Below are positions 8,095 through 18,559 of a DNA stretch of 64,000 nucleotides, in pieces. The DNA comes from Acidimicrobiales bacterium mtb01 (lineage in GTDB: Bacteria > Actinomycetota > Acidimicrobiia > Acidimicrobiales > Ilumatobacteraceae). The notes under the pieces are model-generated. The model made no database searches. It saw only the letters and a list, made by a program, of their open reading frames with translations, and was not told the origin of the DNA. The DNA lies in assembly GCA_004379135.1 (NCBI GenBank), contig NBNI01000006.1:313160-377159 (forward strand), written 5' to 3'. Every line of letters starts with the position of its first letter. Positions within the stretch are counted from its first letter, which is position 1. Both the position numbers and the translations under genes were made by a program.

Positions 8095-9045
8095 TCAGGC
8101 GGTGACTCGATCGAGGAACGACTCGAGTTCGCGCAGATTGGCGCCGAAATCCGGGTCGTGCCGCCGGTAGCGGGCCGGTCCCGAGTCGACGATGTCGAGG
8201 CTGATCCGATCGAAGCCCACCGCATCGGCACGGGCTCGCGCGAGCCAAGCCTGTTCGACCAGCACCACGTCGTCGTCGCCTCCGTGGATCACGTACATCG
8301 ACGGGTCGCGAGGATCGAGCCAGTCGAGCACCGAGCCCTGGCGCATCTGTGTGCTGGAGCACGTGAGAACGAACGGGTCGGATCCCTCGCAGCCGTACAG
8401 CAGATTCACGATCCAGCCCGACGCCCACCACGGATCGTCACTGAAGGCGACCACGTCGAGGATCGCGCCGATGGTCACGACCGCATTCGGACGCGACGAC
8501 TGAGCCCGTAGGTCGGCCGGGAGGGTGGGATCGACGAGAAGGGGTCGCATGTCGCCGAGTGCGACCGCGGCGGCCAGATGACCACCGGCCGAGTGACCCG
8601 ACATCACCAGACGATTCGGGTCGATGCCCAATGACGATGCCTGTGACCGAACGAACCGCACGGCCCGATCGACATCGCGAATCGGTTCGGGGAACCGGAC
8701 GCCCGGAGTGAGTCGATAATCGACCGACACGAACACCCAACCACGACGGACCTGGGCCTGGGCCAAATAGGCGGCATCGCGTCGCGATCCGCCGTGCCAG
8801 CCACCACCGTGAACGTGAACGATCACCGGGCGACGATCACTGGGCGACCAACCGGCCGGCGTGTACACGTCGAGGACCTGCTCGTCGTCGGGGCCGTACG
8901 CGAGAGTCCGCGAAGGCGAGCCGACATCGACCATCGCCGTGTCCAGTCGGTCATTGGCCGACGGATTCGACGCCTCGCAAGCCGATGCGATCAACACCGC
9001 GCTCAGCGCGATGACCACTCGGGAGATGAGGCGCTGACGAGGCAC
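8095..9045 (-). CDS. Lipoprotein alpha/beta hydrolase (BD-FAE/esterase type), 316 aa
   Basis: The N-terminus is a lipoprotein signal with lipobox IASAC (lipidated Cys23), so the enzyme should be anchored outside the membrane. The alpha/beta hydrolase hallmarks are the oxyanion motif HGGGWH at 79-84, the nucleophile elbow GHSAGG at 150-155 (Ser152), an Asp in IHGGDDDVVL, and a late His in RRHDPDFG. The family hydrolyses carboxylic esters. The substrate is unknown. It follows glnD by 48 bp on the same strand but need not be functionally linked. Confidence 0.88.
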   Translation of the reverse strand: MPRQRLISRVVIALSAVLIASACEASNPSANDRLDTAMVDVGSPSRTLAYGPDDEQVLDVYTPAGWSPSDRRPVIVHVHGGGWHGGSRRDAAYLAQAQVRRGWVFVSVDYRLTPGVRFPEPIRDVDRAVRFVRSQASSLGIDPNRLVMSGHSAGGHLAAAVALGDMRPLLVDPTLPADLRAQSSRPNAVVTIGAILDVVAFSDDPWWASGWIVNLLYGCEGSDPFVLTCSSTQMRQGSVLDWLDPRDPSMYVIHGGDDDVVLVEQAWLARARADAVGFDRISLDIVDSGPARYRRHDPDFGANLRELESFLDRVTA

Positions 9046-9148
9046 TTCACAATCGAACTAGCAACGCTCGGAGTTCGGGATGTCGGGCCCGGCGTCATCC
9101 GTCACGATCGCTCGGCATCGGTCACATTCGTTCGTGCTGGCGTGCCCT

Positions 9149-9589
9149 TCAGAGATCCCGTCGGCGGCTGATCACGGCGGCCGCCTTCCAGGCCCCCCAC
9201 TCGAGACCCACCTCGGCCAGGGATTCGTCGATGTCGATCCAGGCCGCCGGGCACAACCCGAAATCGTCATCGGGGAACGACCGTTGCTGGAACTCGTCGC
9301 GCTCGATGGGACGAGCACCAAGGCTGCGCAGTTCTGCGGTCACCGGCTCGGTGGCCGACCGAAGGATCTGCAGCGGGTTGTGGCGCTGTTCGAGAACGTC
9401 GGTGTCGAACAACCTCCGCAGGCGATCGAGAGCGTCACCGGCCGCGTCACCGATCATCGAGTCGCGTCGAACCTCGTCGACACGAGAAGCAAATTCCTGG
9501 TCGTGCACGACCCGATCGAACGAACGCCTAAGCCACGAGTCGACCGCACCGCTCAGTGCGTCGAACAACCGCTGCGAGTACTCGTCCAC
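9149..9589 (-). CDS. Conserved-looking hypothetical protein downstream of homospermidine synthase, 146 aa
   Basis: Not recognised. It starts at GTG 9589, only 4 bp after the stop of the homospermidine synthase gene, so the two are almost certainly translated from one mRNA. The protein is helical and charged, with DALDRLRRLFDTDVLEQRHNPLQIL and a C-terminal aromatic stretch GLCPAAWIDIDESLAEVG then LEWGAWKAAAV. There is no signal peptide or membrane segment. The tight coupling suggests a role near polyamine metabolism, but this is inference only. Confidence 0.72.
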   Translation of the reverse strand: MDEYSQRLFDALSGAVDSWLRRSFDRVVHDQEFASRVDEVRRDSMIGDAAGDALDRLRRLFDTDVLEQRHNPLQILRSATEPVTAELRSLGARPIERDEFQQRSFPDDDFGLCPAAWIDIDESLAEVGLEWGAWKAAAVISRRRDL

Positions 9590-9593
9590 CCGA

Positions 9594-11051
9594 TCAGGAA
9601 AGCAGGAAGTTGCCGAATTGCCACGGATCGGCGGGGTCGGCACCGTGCGGAGGCGTACGCCACCGGGCGAACACATCACGGCCATTCGACACCGGATCCC
9701 ACGATGACGGACCCGACCACACCGTTCCGAGGTAGGGCCGAGCGACGTCGAGCACCTGACGCCAAGGCAATTGGTCGGGAACGCAAAGTCCGCGGGCGGG
9801 GTCGGAAACCATCCACTCGATCGCGCCCATGATGGATGCGGCCACCTGCAGCGTGGTCGCGTTCTGGCCCGATACGTGACGGCGCGCCTCGTCGATCGAG
9901 AGCTGTGTACCGGTCCACCAGGCACCGTAGGGGTGGCCCATGAGCAGCACACCCAACTCGTCTTCACCGTGCGTGATGTCGTCGTTCATCACGCGTCGCT
10001 CGTCCTGGACGTTCCACTGACGTCCGAGCAGTTCGTGAACGCTGGCGATGGCCGCGTCGGTCGGACAGTACGCGTAGTGGACGGTCGGGCGGTGGAGAAG
10101 CCGTCCGTCCTCGTCGAACGACGACAAGTGCTCCGACATCGTGAACGCCTCACCGTGGCGGATCACCATTCCGATGACGGGGCCGCCGTTCGGCACCCAC
10201 GAGCGCACGCGCGTCTCGATACCGGATCGAGCGAGACAGATCTGATTGCGCGGTCCGTCGCCTTCGTGTTGGTACGCGTCGACGGGGAGAACGCGTTCGT
10301 GGGTTCCCCAACCGATCTCGGCGGGCGCGATTCCTTCTTCGTAGAGCCCTTCGATCGACCAGGTGTTGACGAACTCGTTCGGCTTCTTCGGTGTGATGCT
10401 CACCTGCGTGTCGCGCTCGGAGATGTGGATCACCTTGGTGGATGTGAGGCGGCACAAATCGGCGAACTTCTCGCCGGCGATCGCATCTTCGAGTGCACGT
10501 CGATCGCCGAGTCCGTCGGCGAGCATTCGATGCGCGATCTCCCACAGGGCCTGCTTGGCGAAGTGGCTCACGAGTCCGGGGTTCGCACCGTGTTCGACCA
10601 CCCCGCTCGCACCGGGAGTCGACCAGCTCCTCTGCAACGCACGGATCTTCATGTGGCGGACGTACAACGTCCGGTCGCGCGGATCGACGACTTCGACGTT
10701 GTCGTACGGATCCCATTCCTCGACCGAAGTGTCGAGGTAGTGAACACCGCGTTGGTGGCACCAGTCGATGATGGTGCAGGCATCGATGTTCCAGGCCAGA
10801 TTCAGCAGGATGTCGCCCGGGCCGAGACGACGAGAGAGCTCGGTGTCGAGGTTCTCACGGGTGATCCGGAGGTTCTCGTACGAAATCCCCGAGTCGATCA
10901 GCGCTCCGAGGCGCGACTCGTTGGGTTCGAATTCGAGCACCGAGACCTGCGAGGGCGTGAAGCCGCGATCTCGGATGAGAAGAGGGACGGTGCATTGGCC
11001 GACCGCCCCGAAACCTAGGACGACGACTCGCCGCAGTGGCACAGGATCCAT
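9594..11051 (-). CDS. hss: Homospermidine synthase, 485 aa
   Basis: Saccharopine dehydrogenase-like fold. The Rossmann motif VVVLGFGAVGQ is near residue 10, and the middle holds the family-typical VHYLDTSVEEWDPY and VEHGANPGLVSHFAKQAL. Homospermidine synthase (EC 2.5.1.44) joins two putrescine units, or putrescine and spermidine, in an NAD-dependent reaction, giving sym-homospermidine. The length is normal for bacterial Hss. The enzyme gives this organism an uncommon long-chain polyamine, known from other Acidimicrobiia and many Alphaproteobacteria. A hypothetical gene follows 4 bp downstream. Confidence 0.92.
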   Translation of the reverse strand: MDPVPLRRVVVLGFGAVGQCTVPLLIRDRGFTPSQVSVLEFEPNESRLGALIDSGISYENLRITRENLDTELSRRLGPGDILLNLAWNIDACTIIDWCHQRGVHYLDTSVEEWDPYDNVEVVDPRDRTLYVRHMKIRALQRSWSTPGASGVVEHGANPGLVSHFAKQALWEIAHRMLADGLGDRRALEDAIAGEKFADLCRLTSTKVIHISERDTQVSITPKKPNEFVNTWSIEGLYEEGIAPAEIGWGTHERVLPVDAYQHEGDGPRNQICLARSGIETRVRSWVPNGGPVIGMVIRHGEAFTMSEHLSSFDEDGRLLHRPTVHYAYCPTDAAIASVHELLGRQWNVQDERRVMNDDITHGEDELGVLLMGHPYGAWWTGTQLSIDEARRHVSGQNATTLQVAASIMGAIEWMVSDPARGLCVPDQLPWRQVLDVARPYLGTVWSGPSSWDPVSNGRDVFARWRTPPHGADPADPWQFGNFLLS

Positions 11052-11102
11052 CGATCAACTCCTTCGGTCGGCGGTCGCCCGCTCCGGACAAGGCTTCGAA
11101 CC

Positions 11103-11411
11103 CTAGTCGCCCAGGACCGCGCGACCACTTTCGTCGCGGACCACCCGCACGGTGATGGGCGAGGTGGCCGGAGCACAGCGGTGCTCGCCGGTCCGCACGT
11201 CGAACTGCGCCCCGTGCACCGGGCAGGTGATGGTCGCCCCTCGCAGTCGGCCGTCCGACAGCCGGGCGTCGCGGTGCGAGCAGTTGTCGTCGAAGGCGTG
11301 CAGCCGCCCCTCGATGCGGCACACGACGACACCATGCGACCCGATATCGGCGAAGACCCGCATGGCACCGTCGCCAAGGTCGCTCAGATCACCGAGATCG
11401 ACTTCGCTCAT
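11103..11411 (-). CDS. Rieske [2Fe-2S] ferredoxin, 102 aa
   Basis: A stand-alone Rieske domain: CSH at 44-46 and CPVH at 63-66 supply the two Cys and two His ligands of the 2Fe-2S cluster, and GAQFD follows as in bacterial oxygenase ferredoxins. It overlaps the oxygenase alpha-subunit gene by 4 nt (ATGA), so it is very probably the electron donor of that enzyme. No reductase gene is adjacent. Confidence 0.92.
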   Translation of the reverse strand: MSEVDLGDLSDLGDGAMRVFADIGSHGVVVCRIEGRLHAFDDNCSHRDARLSDGRLRGATITCPVHGAQFDVRTGEHRCAPATSPITVRVVRDESGRAVLGD

Positions 11412-12805
11412 GACGGATCGTCGGTGAAGCCGCCCGCGCGCAGATGGTCGCGAACGCGCTGCTGAAGATGACGCGCGCGAACCTCTTGGTAGTTGCCGAG
11501 CGTCTGACCCCGCTTGACACTCGATCGGAATCCACGAGTCTGCGCCTTCATGTTCGACGTGTCCTGGTCGTACACCCGACCCAGTGGTCCGAGCCCGGTG
11601 GCCACGGTGTAGCTGTCGTCGACGTCGAGTTCGATCACTTCGGGTGGAGGAGGCGCCTCACCCTGAGCCGGACGAGGGCGCAGGATCAACAGATCGAACC
11701 AACTGACATCGATGTCGTCGGCATCGGGCCGGAACCGATACACCATCGGCAATGCAAGGCCCGGGAAGAAGAACGCGTTGGGGAACAAGAAGTACTCGAT
11801 CGAGTCGAGGGTGATCGACTCGCTCAGATTGGTGAAGTCGTGACCGTAACGCGAACTCATGTCGCGTTGGACGATCTTCGCCCAAGCATCGCGAGCGCGC
11901 ATTCCGTCCGGGAGTCTCGGCCGGGCCTCGGCCGGAACACCGCGCAACAAGTTGGCGAAGATCTCCTCTTCCGTTCGCGGCCGCGGACGCTGCGGGGAGT
12001 CGAGGGCGATCGTGTGGATGAATCGGCTGACATTGGGCGGGAACACGTCGTACTGCGTGGTCACCTCGTCACCGAGTTGACCCGACGCGTGGGTCTCGCG
12101 CACGTGGTAGGCCTCGAGGAACGCCTCGATCGCCGCCTTCCAGTTGCAGGGCAACTTCTTGCGCACGTGGGTCTCGATGTAACGGTCCTCGAATCCGAAC
12201 TCGGTGAAGTGATCGACCAGAACTCCCGCGTACGACGAGAGCGACTCGGCTTCGGGGTCGAAGTTGACCCAGACGAAACCCGAGAACACCTCCACCGGGA
12301 GGCGCGGCAAGCGATGCGTGTCGTCGCCGACGTGCGGGAAATCCCAACGATCGGGTACCTCGATCAGTTCGCCGTCGAGCGACCATGTCCATCCATGGAA
12401 CGGACACTTCAGCTGATTCGCGAAGCCGCAGGTACCCGGCGGACGCAGCTGCGTCCCACGGTGCATGCACGCGTTGTAGTACGCGTTGATCGCCCCGTTC
12501 TCGCCACGAACGATCAGCGCCGAGTGCGGGCCCACGTCGTAGACGTAGTAGTCGCCGGTCTCGGGAATGTGGTCGACGTGACATGCCCACTGCCACGTCT
12601 TCGACCACATGTGATCGAACTCGGCCCGGAACCTCTCCTCCGACGTGTACACCGAGTACGCGATGTCCTCGTCGCCGAGATACGCCGGCGCCTCCACGAG
12701 CAGCGGCCACGGCGGGCGCGTTGGATCGGCCAGCAGTTGCTGGTACAACGACGGGCCCGGAGCGCGCGCCGACCCATTTTCGTGGTTCGCTCCCCCGTTG
12801 GCCAC
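11408..12805 (-). CDS. Aromatic-ring-hydroxylating oxygenase, alpha subunit, 465 aa
   Basis: The N-terminal Rieske centre is CMH (113-115) and CPFH (134-137), with RGTQLRPPG between. The C-terminal catalytic domain has the mononuclear iron site region CNWKAAIEAFLEAYHVRETH, where two His and a later Asp bind Fe(II). Enzymes of this type insert oxygen into aromatic or alicyclic substrates or demethylate amines and ethers. The substrate cannot be assigned, and no dedicated catabolic genes surround it. The C-terminal part keeps RAPQMAAA-free, single-subunit architecture without a beta subunit nearby, so it may be a homotrimer. Confidence 0.9.
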   Translation of the reverse strand: MANGGANHENGSARAPGPSLYQQLLADPTRPPWPLLVEAPAYLGDEDIAYSVYTSEERFRAEFDHMWSKTWQWACHVDHIPETGDYYVYDVGPHSALIVRGENGAINAYYNACMHRGTQLRPPGTCGFANQLKCPFHGWTWSLDGELIEVPDRWDFPHVGDDTHRLPRLPVEVFSGFVWVNFDPEAESLSSYAGVLVDHFTEFGFEDRYIETHVRKKLPCNWKAAIEAFLEAYHVRETHASGQLGDEVTTQYDVFPPNVSRFIHTIALDSPQRPRPRTEEEIFANLLRGVPAEARPRLPDGMRARDAWAKIVQRDMSSRYGHDFTNLSESITLDSIEYFLFPNAFFFPGLALPMVYRFRPDADDIDVSWFDLLILRPRPAQGEAPPPPEVIELDVDDSYTVATGLGPLGRVYDQDTSNMKAQTRGFRSSVKRGQTLGNYQEVRARHLQQRVRDHLRAGGFTDDPS

Positions 12806-12848
12806 ACGCGAACCCTAGGTCAATCCGAACGGAGCGCGCGACCGCGCA

Positions 12849-13586
12849 TCACGCATCGACGATCTCGACGCGCACCCGCTTGTTCCCCTTGCCCTTGTTC
12901 TCGACCTTCACGACCTTCACCCGGCCGACATCCTTCGTGGAGTGGACGTGGGTCCCGCCGTCGGCTTGTTTGTCGAGACCCACGATGTCGACCACTCTGA
13001 TCTCGGACACCGATTCGGGGATGAGGCTCACCTTGGTCCGGATCAGATCGGTGTCCTGTAGCGCGGTGTCACGCGGCAGGAACTCCACGCGAATCGGTCG
13101 GTCAGACGCGATCTCCGCGTTGACCAGTTCTTCGATGCGCTGCGCGAAGCCGTCGGGCACCGGGTCGAACTCGAAGTCCATGCGGGCGCTGAGAGGTTCC
13201 ATGTTGCCGCCGGTCACCGGAACCTTCCATTCGTTCCAGATCACGCCGCACAGGATGTGCATCGCGGTGTGAGTGCGCATGAGTTGAAAGCGTCGCTCGT
13301 GATCGACATGACCCGACACCGTGGCGCCGAGAGCCGGAACGTCTCCTTCGAGTTCGTGCCACACCCACGACAGCGAACCGTCCGACGACGGACCCTTGCG
13401 CACGTTCACCACGCGCGCACCCGCGAGAGTGCCGGTGTCATGCGGTTGTCCGCCACCGGTCGGGTAGAAGAACGTGCGATCGAGCGCAACCGATGAACCA
13501 TCGACACCCACCACGACGGCTTCGAAATCCCGGATGTCCACATCACGCAGATAGACGAGGTCGGTGTCGTTCTCGAATCCAGCCAT
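12849..13586 (-). CDS. Alanyl-tRNA editing protein (AlaX-like), 245 aa
   Basis: This resembles the free-standing editing domain of AlaRS (second additional domain). FYPTGGGQPHDTG is the signature of the glycine-rich N-terminal part, HTAMH at 106-110 gives two zinc ligands, and GGTHVHSTKDVG gives the C-terminal His region. The enzyme hydrolyses mischarged Ser- or Gly-tRNA(Ala). A Lys-rich end (ENKGKGNKRVRVEIV) is typical. The start is ATG 13586; the frame stays open further upstream, but that sequence is not protein-like and would overlap the divergent binding-protein gene. Confidence 0.9.
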   Translation of the reverse strand: MAGFENDTDLVYLRDVDIRDFEAVVVGVDGSSVALDRTFFYPTGGGQPHDTGTLAGARVVNVRKGPSSDGSLSWVWHELEGDVPALGATVSGHVDHERRFQLMRTHTAMHILCGVIWNEWKVPVTGGNMEPLSARMDFEFDPVPDGFAQRIEELVNAEIASDRPIRVEFLPRDTALQDTDLIRTKVSLIPESVSEIRVVDIVGLDKQADGGTHVHSTKDVGRVKVVKVENKGKGNKRVRVEIVDA

Positions 13587-13656
13587 GCCACAGTGTCGCC
13601 GATCTCCACCAACCGATCCGACTCGGCTCGACGACAGCCGTCGTAGGCTGGGACGG

Positions 13657-14979
13657 ATGCGTCGTTCGATGCGGTGTTCTCTCGTGGCGGCCGCGCTCGG
13701 CCTGGTCGTCGCCGCGTGCGGTGGGGGCACCACCACGGCCCCGGTCGACACCGAACCCCCGCGCACCACCACCATCGCTCCTCGCATCAGCGATGGGGCC
13801 CTGCGCCTCGGGCTGCTCGTGCCGCGATCGGGACCCGGAGCGACCATCGGTGAACCCCTCGTCGCGATCGTCGAGGCCGCGGTGCGGGCCATCAACGACA
13901 ACGGTGGTGTCAACGGATCACCGATCGAACTCTTCGTCGAGGACGAGGGCGGTGATTCGGCAACCGCACTGGCTGCCATCGACACCCTCGTCACCACTCA
14001 TGCGGTCGACGCTGTGGTCGGTCCGTTCTCATCGTCGGTGGCCCTGTCGACTCTTCCCACTCTCCTCGCCGCCAACGTGGGTGTGTGCTCACCGGCGGCC
14101 ACCACCGCATCGCTCACCAACTTCCCAGATCGCGGAATGTTCGTACGCACCAGCCCGTCCGATTCGCTCGCCGCACTCGCCATGGCCCAGGAGGTTGCCC
14201 GCACGGGTATCCGTTCCACGGTGCTCGCCTACCCGGACGACCCGTTCGGCCGCGACTACGCCACCGATGTTCGCCGCGCCCTCGGACTCGAAGGAATCGC
14301 CATCGTGTCGGAGATCCAGTACGACCCCGGTGACGACGACTACTCCGAGGACGTCGCAACTCTCGCCGACGGATTAGTGGTCACCTTGATCGGTGACGAG
14401 GAGAGCGGCGCTCGATTCCTTTCCACCACTCTCACGACCTTCTCTGACACCGTCGTGATCGTGAACGATGCACTGGCCCGGGCCGACTTGTCGTCCGATC
14501 CGGTCATGGAGACGGACGGTCGAATGTCCATCACCGGGGTCGCGGTGGATTCGGCCGCCGGGTTCTCCGATCTCTACGCGACTCTGCAGCAGGCCGGCCT
14601 CGAACTTCCGCTGGCACCGCTCGGTCCGAACGACAATCCATTCGCCGAGACCCGAGTGGCGCCCGTTCCACTGGCCACGGCGAGCGTCGACTGCGTCAAC
14701 CTCATCGCCCTTTCGGCACTCGCCACCAAGTCGGACGACGCGCTCGTCTTCATGGACGAGGCGATTCCCACCAGCCGCGGTGGTTCGGCCTGTTTGACGT
14801 TCGACGAATGCACCGCCCTCATCGCGTCCGGGCTGAACATCGATTACAACGGACCGACCCGACTGCTCGCCCTCAGTCCGAATGGAGATCCGTCGATCGC
14901 CACGTTCGTGACGTTCGGATTCGGCGACGACGGCAAAGCCGAGTACCGCACGGAAATCGGAGTCGTCAGTGCGCCGTGA
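13657..14979 (+). CDS. Periplasmic binding lipoprotein of branched-chain amino-acid ABC type, 440 aa
   Basis: The lipoprotein signal ends in VVAAC (Cys21), followed by a Thr/Pro linker. The mature part starts RLGLLVPRSGPGATIGEPLVAIVEAAV, which is the LivJ/type-1 periplasmic binding fold, with AINDNGGVNGSPIELFVEDEGGDSATALAAIDTLV typical of it. The domain normally captures a small ligand for a LivHMGF transporter, but no permease or ATPase genes are close, so it may act as a sensor or work with a distant transporter. Divergent from the AlaX gene, 70 bp apart. Confidence 0.88.
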   Translation: MRRSMRCSLVAAALGLVVAACGGGTTTAPVDTEPPRTTTIAPRISDGALRLGLLVPRSGPGATIGEPLVAIVEAAVRAINDNGGVNGSPIELFVEDEGGDSATALAAIDTLVTTHAVDAVVGPFSSSVALSTLPTLLAANVGVCSPAATTASLTNFPDRGMFVRTSPSDSLAALAMAQEVARTGIRSTVLAYPDDPFGRDYATDVRRALGLEGIAIVSEIQYDPGDDDYSEDVATLADGLVVTLIGDEESGARFLSTTLTTFSDTVVIVNDALARADLSSDPVMETDGRMSITGVAVDSAAGFSDLYATLQQAGLELPLAPLGPNDNPFAETRVAPVPLATASVDCVNLIALSALATKSDDALVFMDEAIPTSRGGSACLTFDECTALIASGLNIDYNGPTRLLALSPNGDPSIATFVTFGFGDDGKAEYRTEIGVVSAP

Positions 14980-15000
14980 CGATCGGGACGCCCGGAATCG

Positions 15001-15798
15001 TCAGCCCGGGCTGTAGCGAACGGCCTGCGGTCCGCGTGCGAACCCGTACAGCACGAGTCCGGCCCGCTTGGCGGTCTGCACCGCCAGGGCGGTGGGAGCA
15101 CTGACCGAGATCAGCGTGCCGAAGCCGGCCGCCCACGCCTTCTGAACCATCTCGAAACTCGCCCGACCCGACACGAAGAGGCCGAGATCACCGGCCGGCA
15201 ACTTCTTCTCCAGGAGCAGATGGCCGACCACCTTGTCGACGGCGTTGTGGCGGCCGACGTCTTCACGCACGACGAGAACGTTGCCGGCGGCGTCGAAGGC
15301 GGCCGCCGCGTGGACCGCTCCGGTTTCGTTGAACAACGCCTGATCGCCCAGCACCATATCGGGGATCGAGAGGACCTTGTTCTGGTCGATGCGCACGACC
15401 GAACCCGGCTCGAGTGGAGCGAGGCGCACGCTCAATTCGTCGATCGACTGCGAGCCGCACACCCCGCAACTTGACGAGGTGTTGCCGAGCCGAGGTGTCG
15501 GGACCGGAGCACGACCGCCGGTCTCGACGGTGACCACGTTGAAGTTGCTGTCGACGGCCGAACCGTTCGCGCAATAGCGAACACCGGTGACCGGGAAGCC
15601 GGCGAGGAGTCCATCGCCGTGGCAAAAGCCGACGGCCAATTCGTAGTCGTGACCGGGAGTGCGCATCGTGGTGGCGACGACGTTCCCGTCGAGCTGAATG
15701 GTCATGGGTTCTTCGACCACGAGTTGATCGGGCACGCGTCGGTCGCGATCACCGTCGATCTTCACGACGAGAACCGTGTCGGTCCGCTTCCGAGCCAT
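15001..15798 (-). CDS. fdhD: Formate dehydrogenase accessory sulfurtransferase FdhD, 265 aa
   Basis: FdhD passes sulfur from IscS to the molybdenum or tungsten cofactor of formate dehydrogenase and is needed for its activity. The redox pair is SSCGVCG (Cys111, Cys114), and DVGRHNAVDKVVGH with FVSGRASFEMVQKA are standard family motifs. No fdh structural gene is in the window. Its presence implies a formate dehydrogenase elsewhere, an enzyme often containing selenocysteine, which fits the selenoprotein at 2924-4003. Start at ATG 15798 (MARKRTDTV). Confidence 0.94.
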   Translation of the reverse strand: MARKRTDTVLVVKIDGDRDRRVPDQLVVEEPMTIQLDGNVVATTMRTPGHDYELAVGFCHGDGLLAGFPVTGVRYCANGSAVDSNFNVVTVETGGRAPVPTPRLGNTSSSCGVCGSQSIDELSVRLAPLEPGSVVRIDQNKVLSIPDMVLGDQALFNETGAVHAAAAFDAAGNVLVVREDVGRHNAVDKVVGHLLLEKKLPAGDLGLFVSGRASFEMVQKAWAAGFGTLISVSAPTALAVQTAKRAGLVLYGFARGPQAVRYSPG

Positions 15799-15845
15799 GT
15801 GCTCAAGGCTACGGTCGATCAGCTCTTGCTCGCTTTCATGGTTGT

Positions 15846-16721
15846 TCAACGCGCGCTGAGTGCCGCACCGATCGCGCGTGCGATGTTCGACGGCGCGTCG
15901 GGGTGCATGGCGAGGAACAGGCTCGGCTCGGTGAGTTCGAGTTCGACGATCACCGGACCGCGGTCGGTGGGCAGAAGATCGATGCGCGCGTAGAGCAAGG
16001 TTCCGAATCGCCGACCGAGCCATGCCATCGCCCGCTCGCCCACGGACAGTTCGGCTGCCGACGGTACGCGCGGGTCGATGCGCTCGCGCGCGAACAAGTC
16101 GCCGGCCACGTCCTTCGGTGCCGAGAGAAGAGGGCCCTTCGCGAACGCGTGGCTGAACGATCCGCCCATGAACACCAGCCCGGTCTCGTCGTCGGAGTCG
16201 ACCCGCGACAGATACGGCTGGACCATCGCGGCGCGGCCCGTCGCGAGGAGCCCGCGCACCTGCTCGATCGCCGAAGCCGATTCGTCGTGCCGCTCGGTGT
16301 CGTTGCTGCCGGCGCTCACGCACGGCTTCACCACCACGTGCCCCGATTCGAGCAGATGGTCGACTCGGGCGATCCACGAATCGTCACCCGATGGCTCGAC
16401 GAACACGGTGGGCACGATGGGAAGTCCGGCCACCTCCGCTTCCACCAAGTAGTGCTTGTCCGTGTTCCATCTCAAAACAGCGACCGAGTTGGCCAGCACG
16501 CTGAGGCGATCGACGCGGTCGATCCAAGCGAGGAAGTCGTCGAGGCGGCGGTGGTAGTCCCACGTCGAGCGCACCACGCTCAACGCGCACGATGCCCACG
16601 CCTCGTCGTCGAGATCGTCGTCCCACGCGAGTTCGCGCCATTCGATGGCAGCCGCGTCGAGCGCCGACTTCAACAAGGGCATGTCGTCGTCGATCCCCCA
16701 CGCCGCGCGCGAGGTCACCAA
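15846..16721 (-). CDS. ATP-grasp (RimK-like) protein, 291 aa
   Basis: The pattern AWDDDLDDEAWASCALSVVRSTWDYHRRLDDFLAWIDRV and the later HVVVKPCVSAGSNDT, ARIDLLPTDRGPVIVELELTEPSLF is the ATP-grasp family common in actinobacteria, related to glutathione/RimK ligases. It would join a carboxylate to an amine or thiol with ATP; the substrate is unknown. The start is TTG 16721 or GTG 16718, reading VTSRAAWGIDDD; family members usually have about four more residues (ALVT...) here. These starts lie directly after the groEL terminator hairpin with no clear ribosome-binding site, so translation may be weak, coupled or leaderless. Confidence 0.8.
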   Translation of the reverse strand: MVTSRAAWGIDDDMPLLKSALDAAAIEWRELAWDDDLDDEAWASCALSVVRSTWDYHRRLDDFLAWIDRVDRLSVLANSVAVLRWNTDKHYLVEAEVAGLPIVPTVFVEPSGDDSWIARVDHLLESGHVVVKPCVSAGSNDTERHDESASAIEQVRGLLATGRAAMVQPYLSRVDSDDETGLVFMGGSFSHAFAKGPLLSAPKDVAGDLFARERIDPRVPSAAELSVGERAMAWLGRRFGTLLYARIDLLPTDRGPVIVELELTEPSLFLAMHPDAPSNIARAIGAALSAR

Positions 16722-16727
16722 TGCAAC

Positions 16728-16753
16728 AGGACCCCGGGTCGCCCCGGGGTCCT
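16728..16753 (-). terminator. Hairpin terminator after groEL
   Basis: An 11-bp perfect stem (16728-16738 with 16743-16753; AGGACCCCGGG and its complement) closes a 4-nt loop. It lies 28 bp past the groEL stop and just before the next minus-strand gene. There is no strong T-run after it, so efficiency is uncertain. Confidence 0.7.
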
Positions 16754-16780
16754 GCCGTACAACTCTGTGGGTCGACTGAC

Positions 16781-18460
<1,680 letters not shown>

Positions 18461-18487
18461 CTAGCACTCTACTTTCGCGAGTGCTAA
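18461..18487. promoter_or_regulatory. CIRCE operator (HrcA-binding inverted repeat)
   Basis: The two 9-nt arms are CTAGCACTC (18461-18469) and GAGTGCTAA (18479-18487), with a 9-nt spacer. This equals the CIRCE consensus TTAGCACTC-N9-GAGTGCTAA except for the first base. It lies 61 bp upstream of the groEL start on the minus strand, so groEL is expected to be repressed by HrcA and induced by heat. Confidence 0.93.
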
Positions 18488-18559
18488 GACGACAACCGCC
18501 ACTCGGGACCCGGACGCTCGACCCGATGAAGCGCCCGACCGGCCTCTACCCTCGCATTC

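Noticed and set aside
9771-11018. Plus-strand frame of 415 codons over homospermidine synthase
   Set aside because: Antisense shadow; the minus strand has a full, conserved enzyme.
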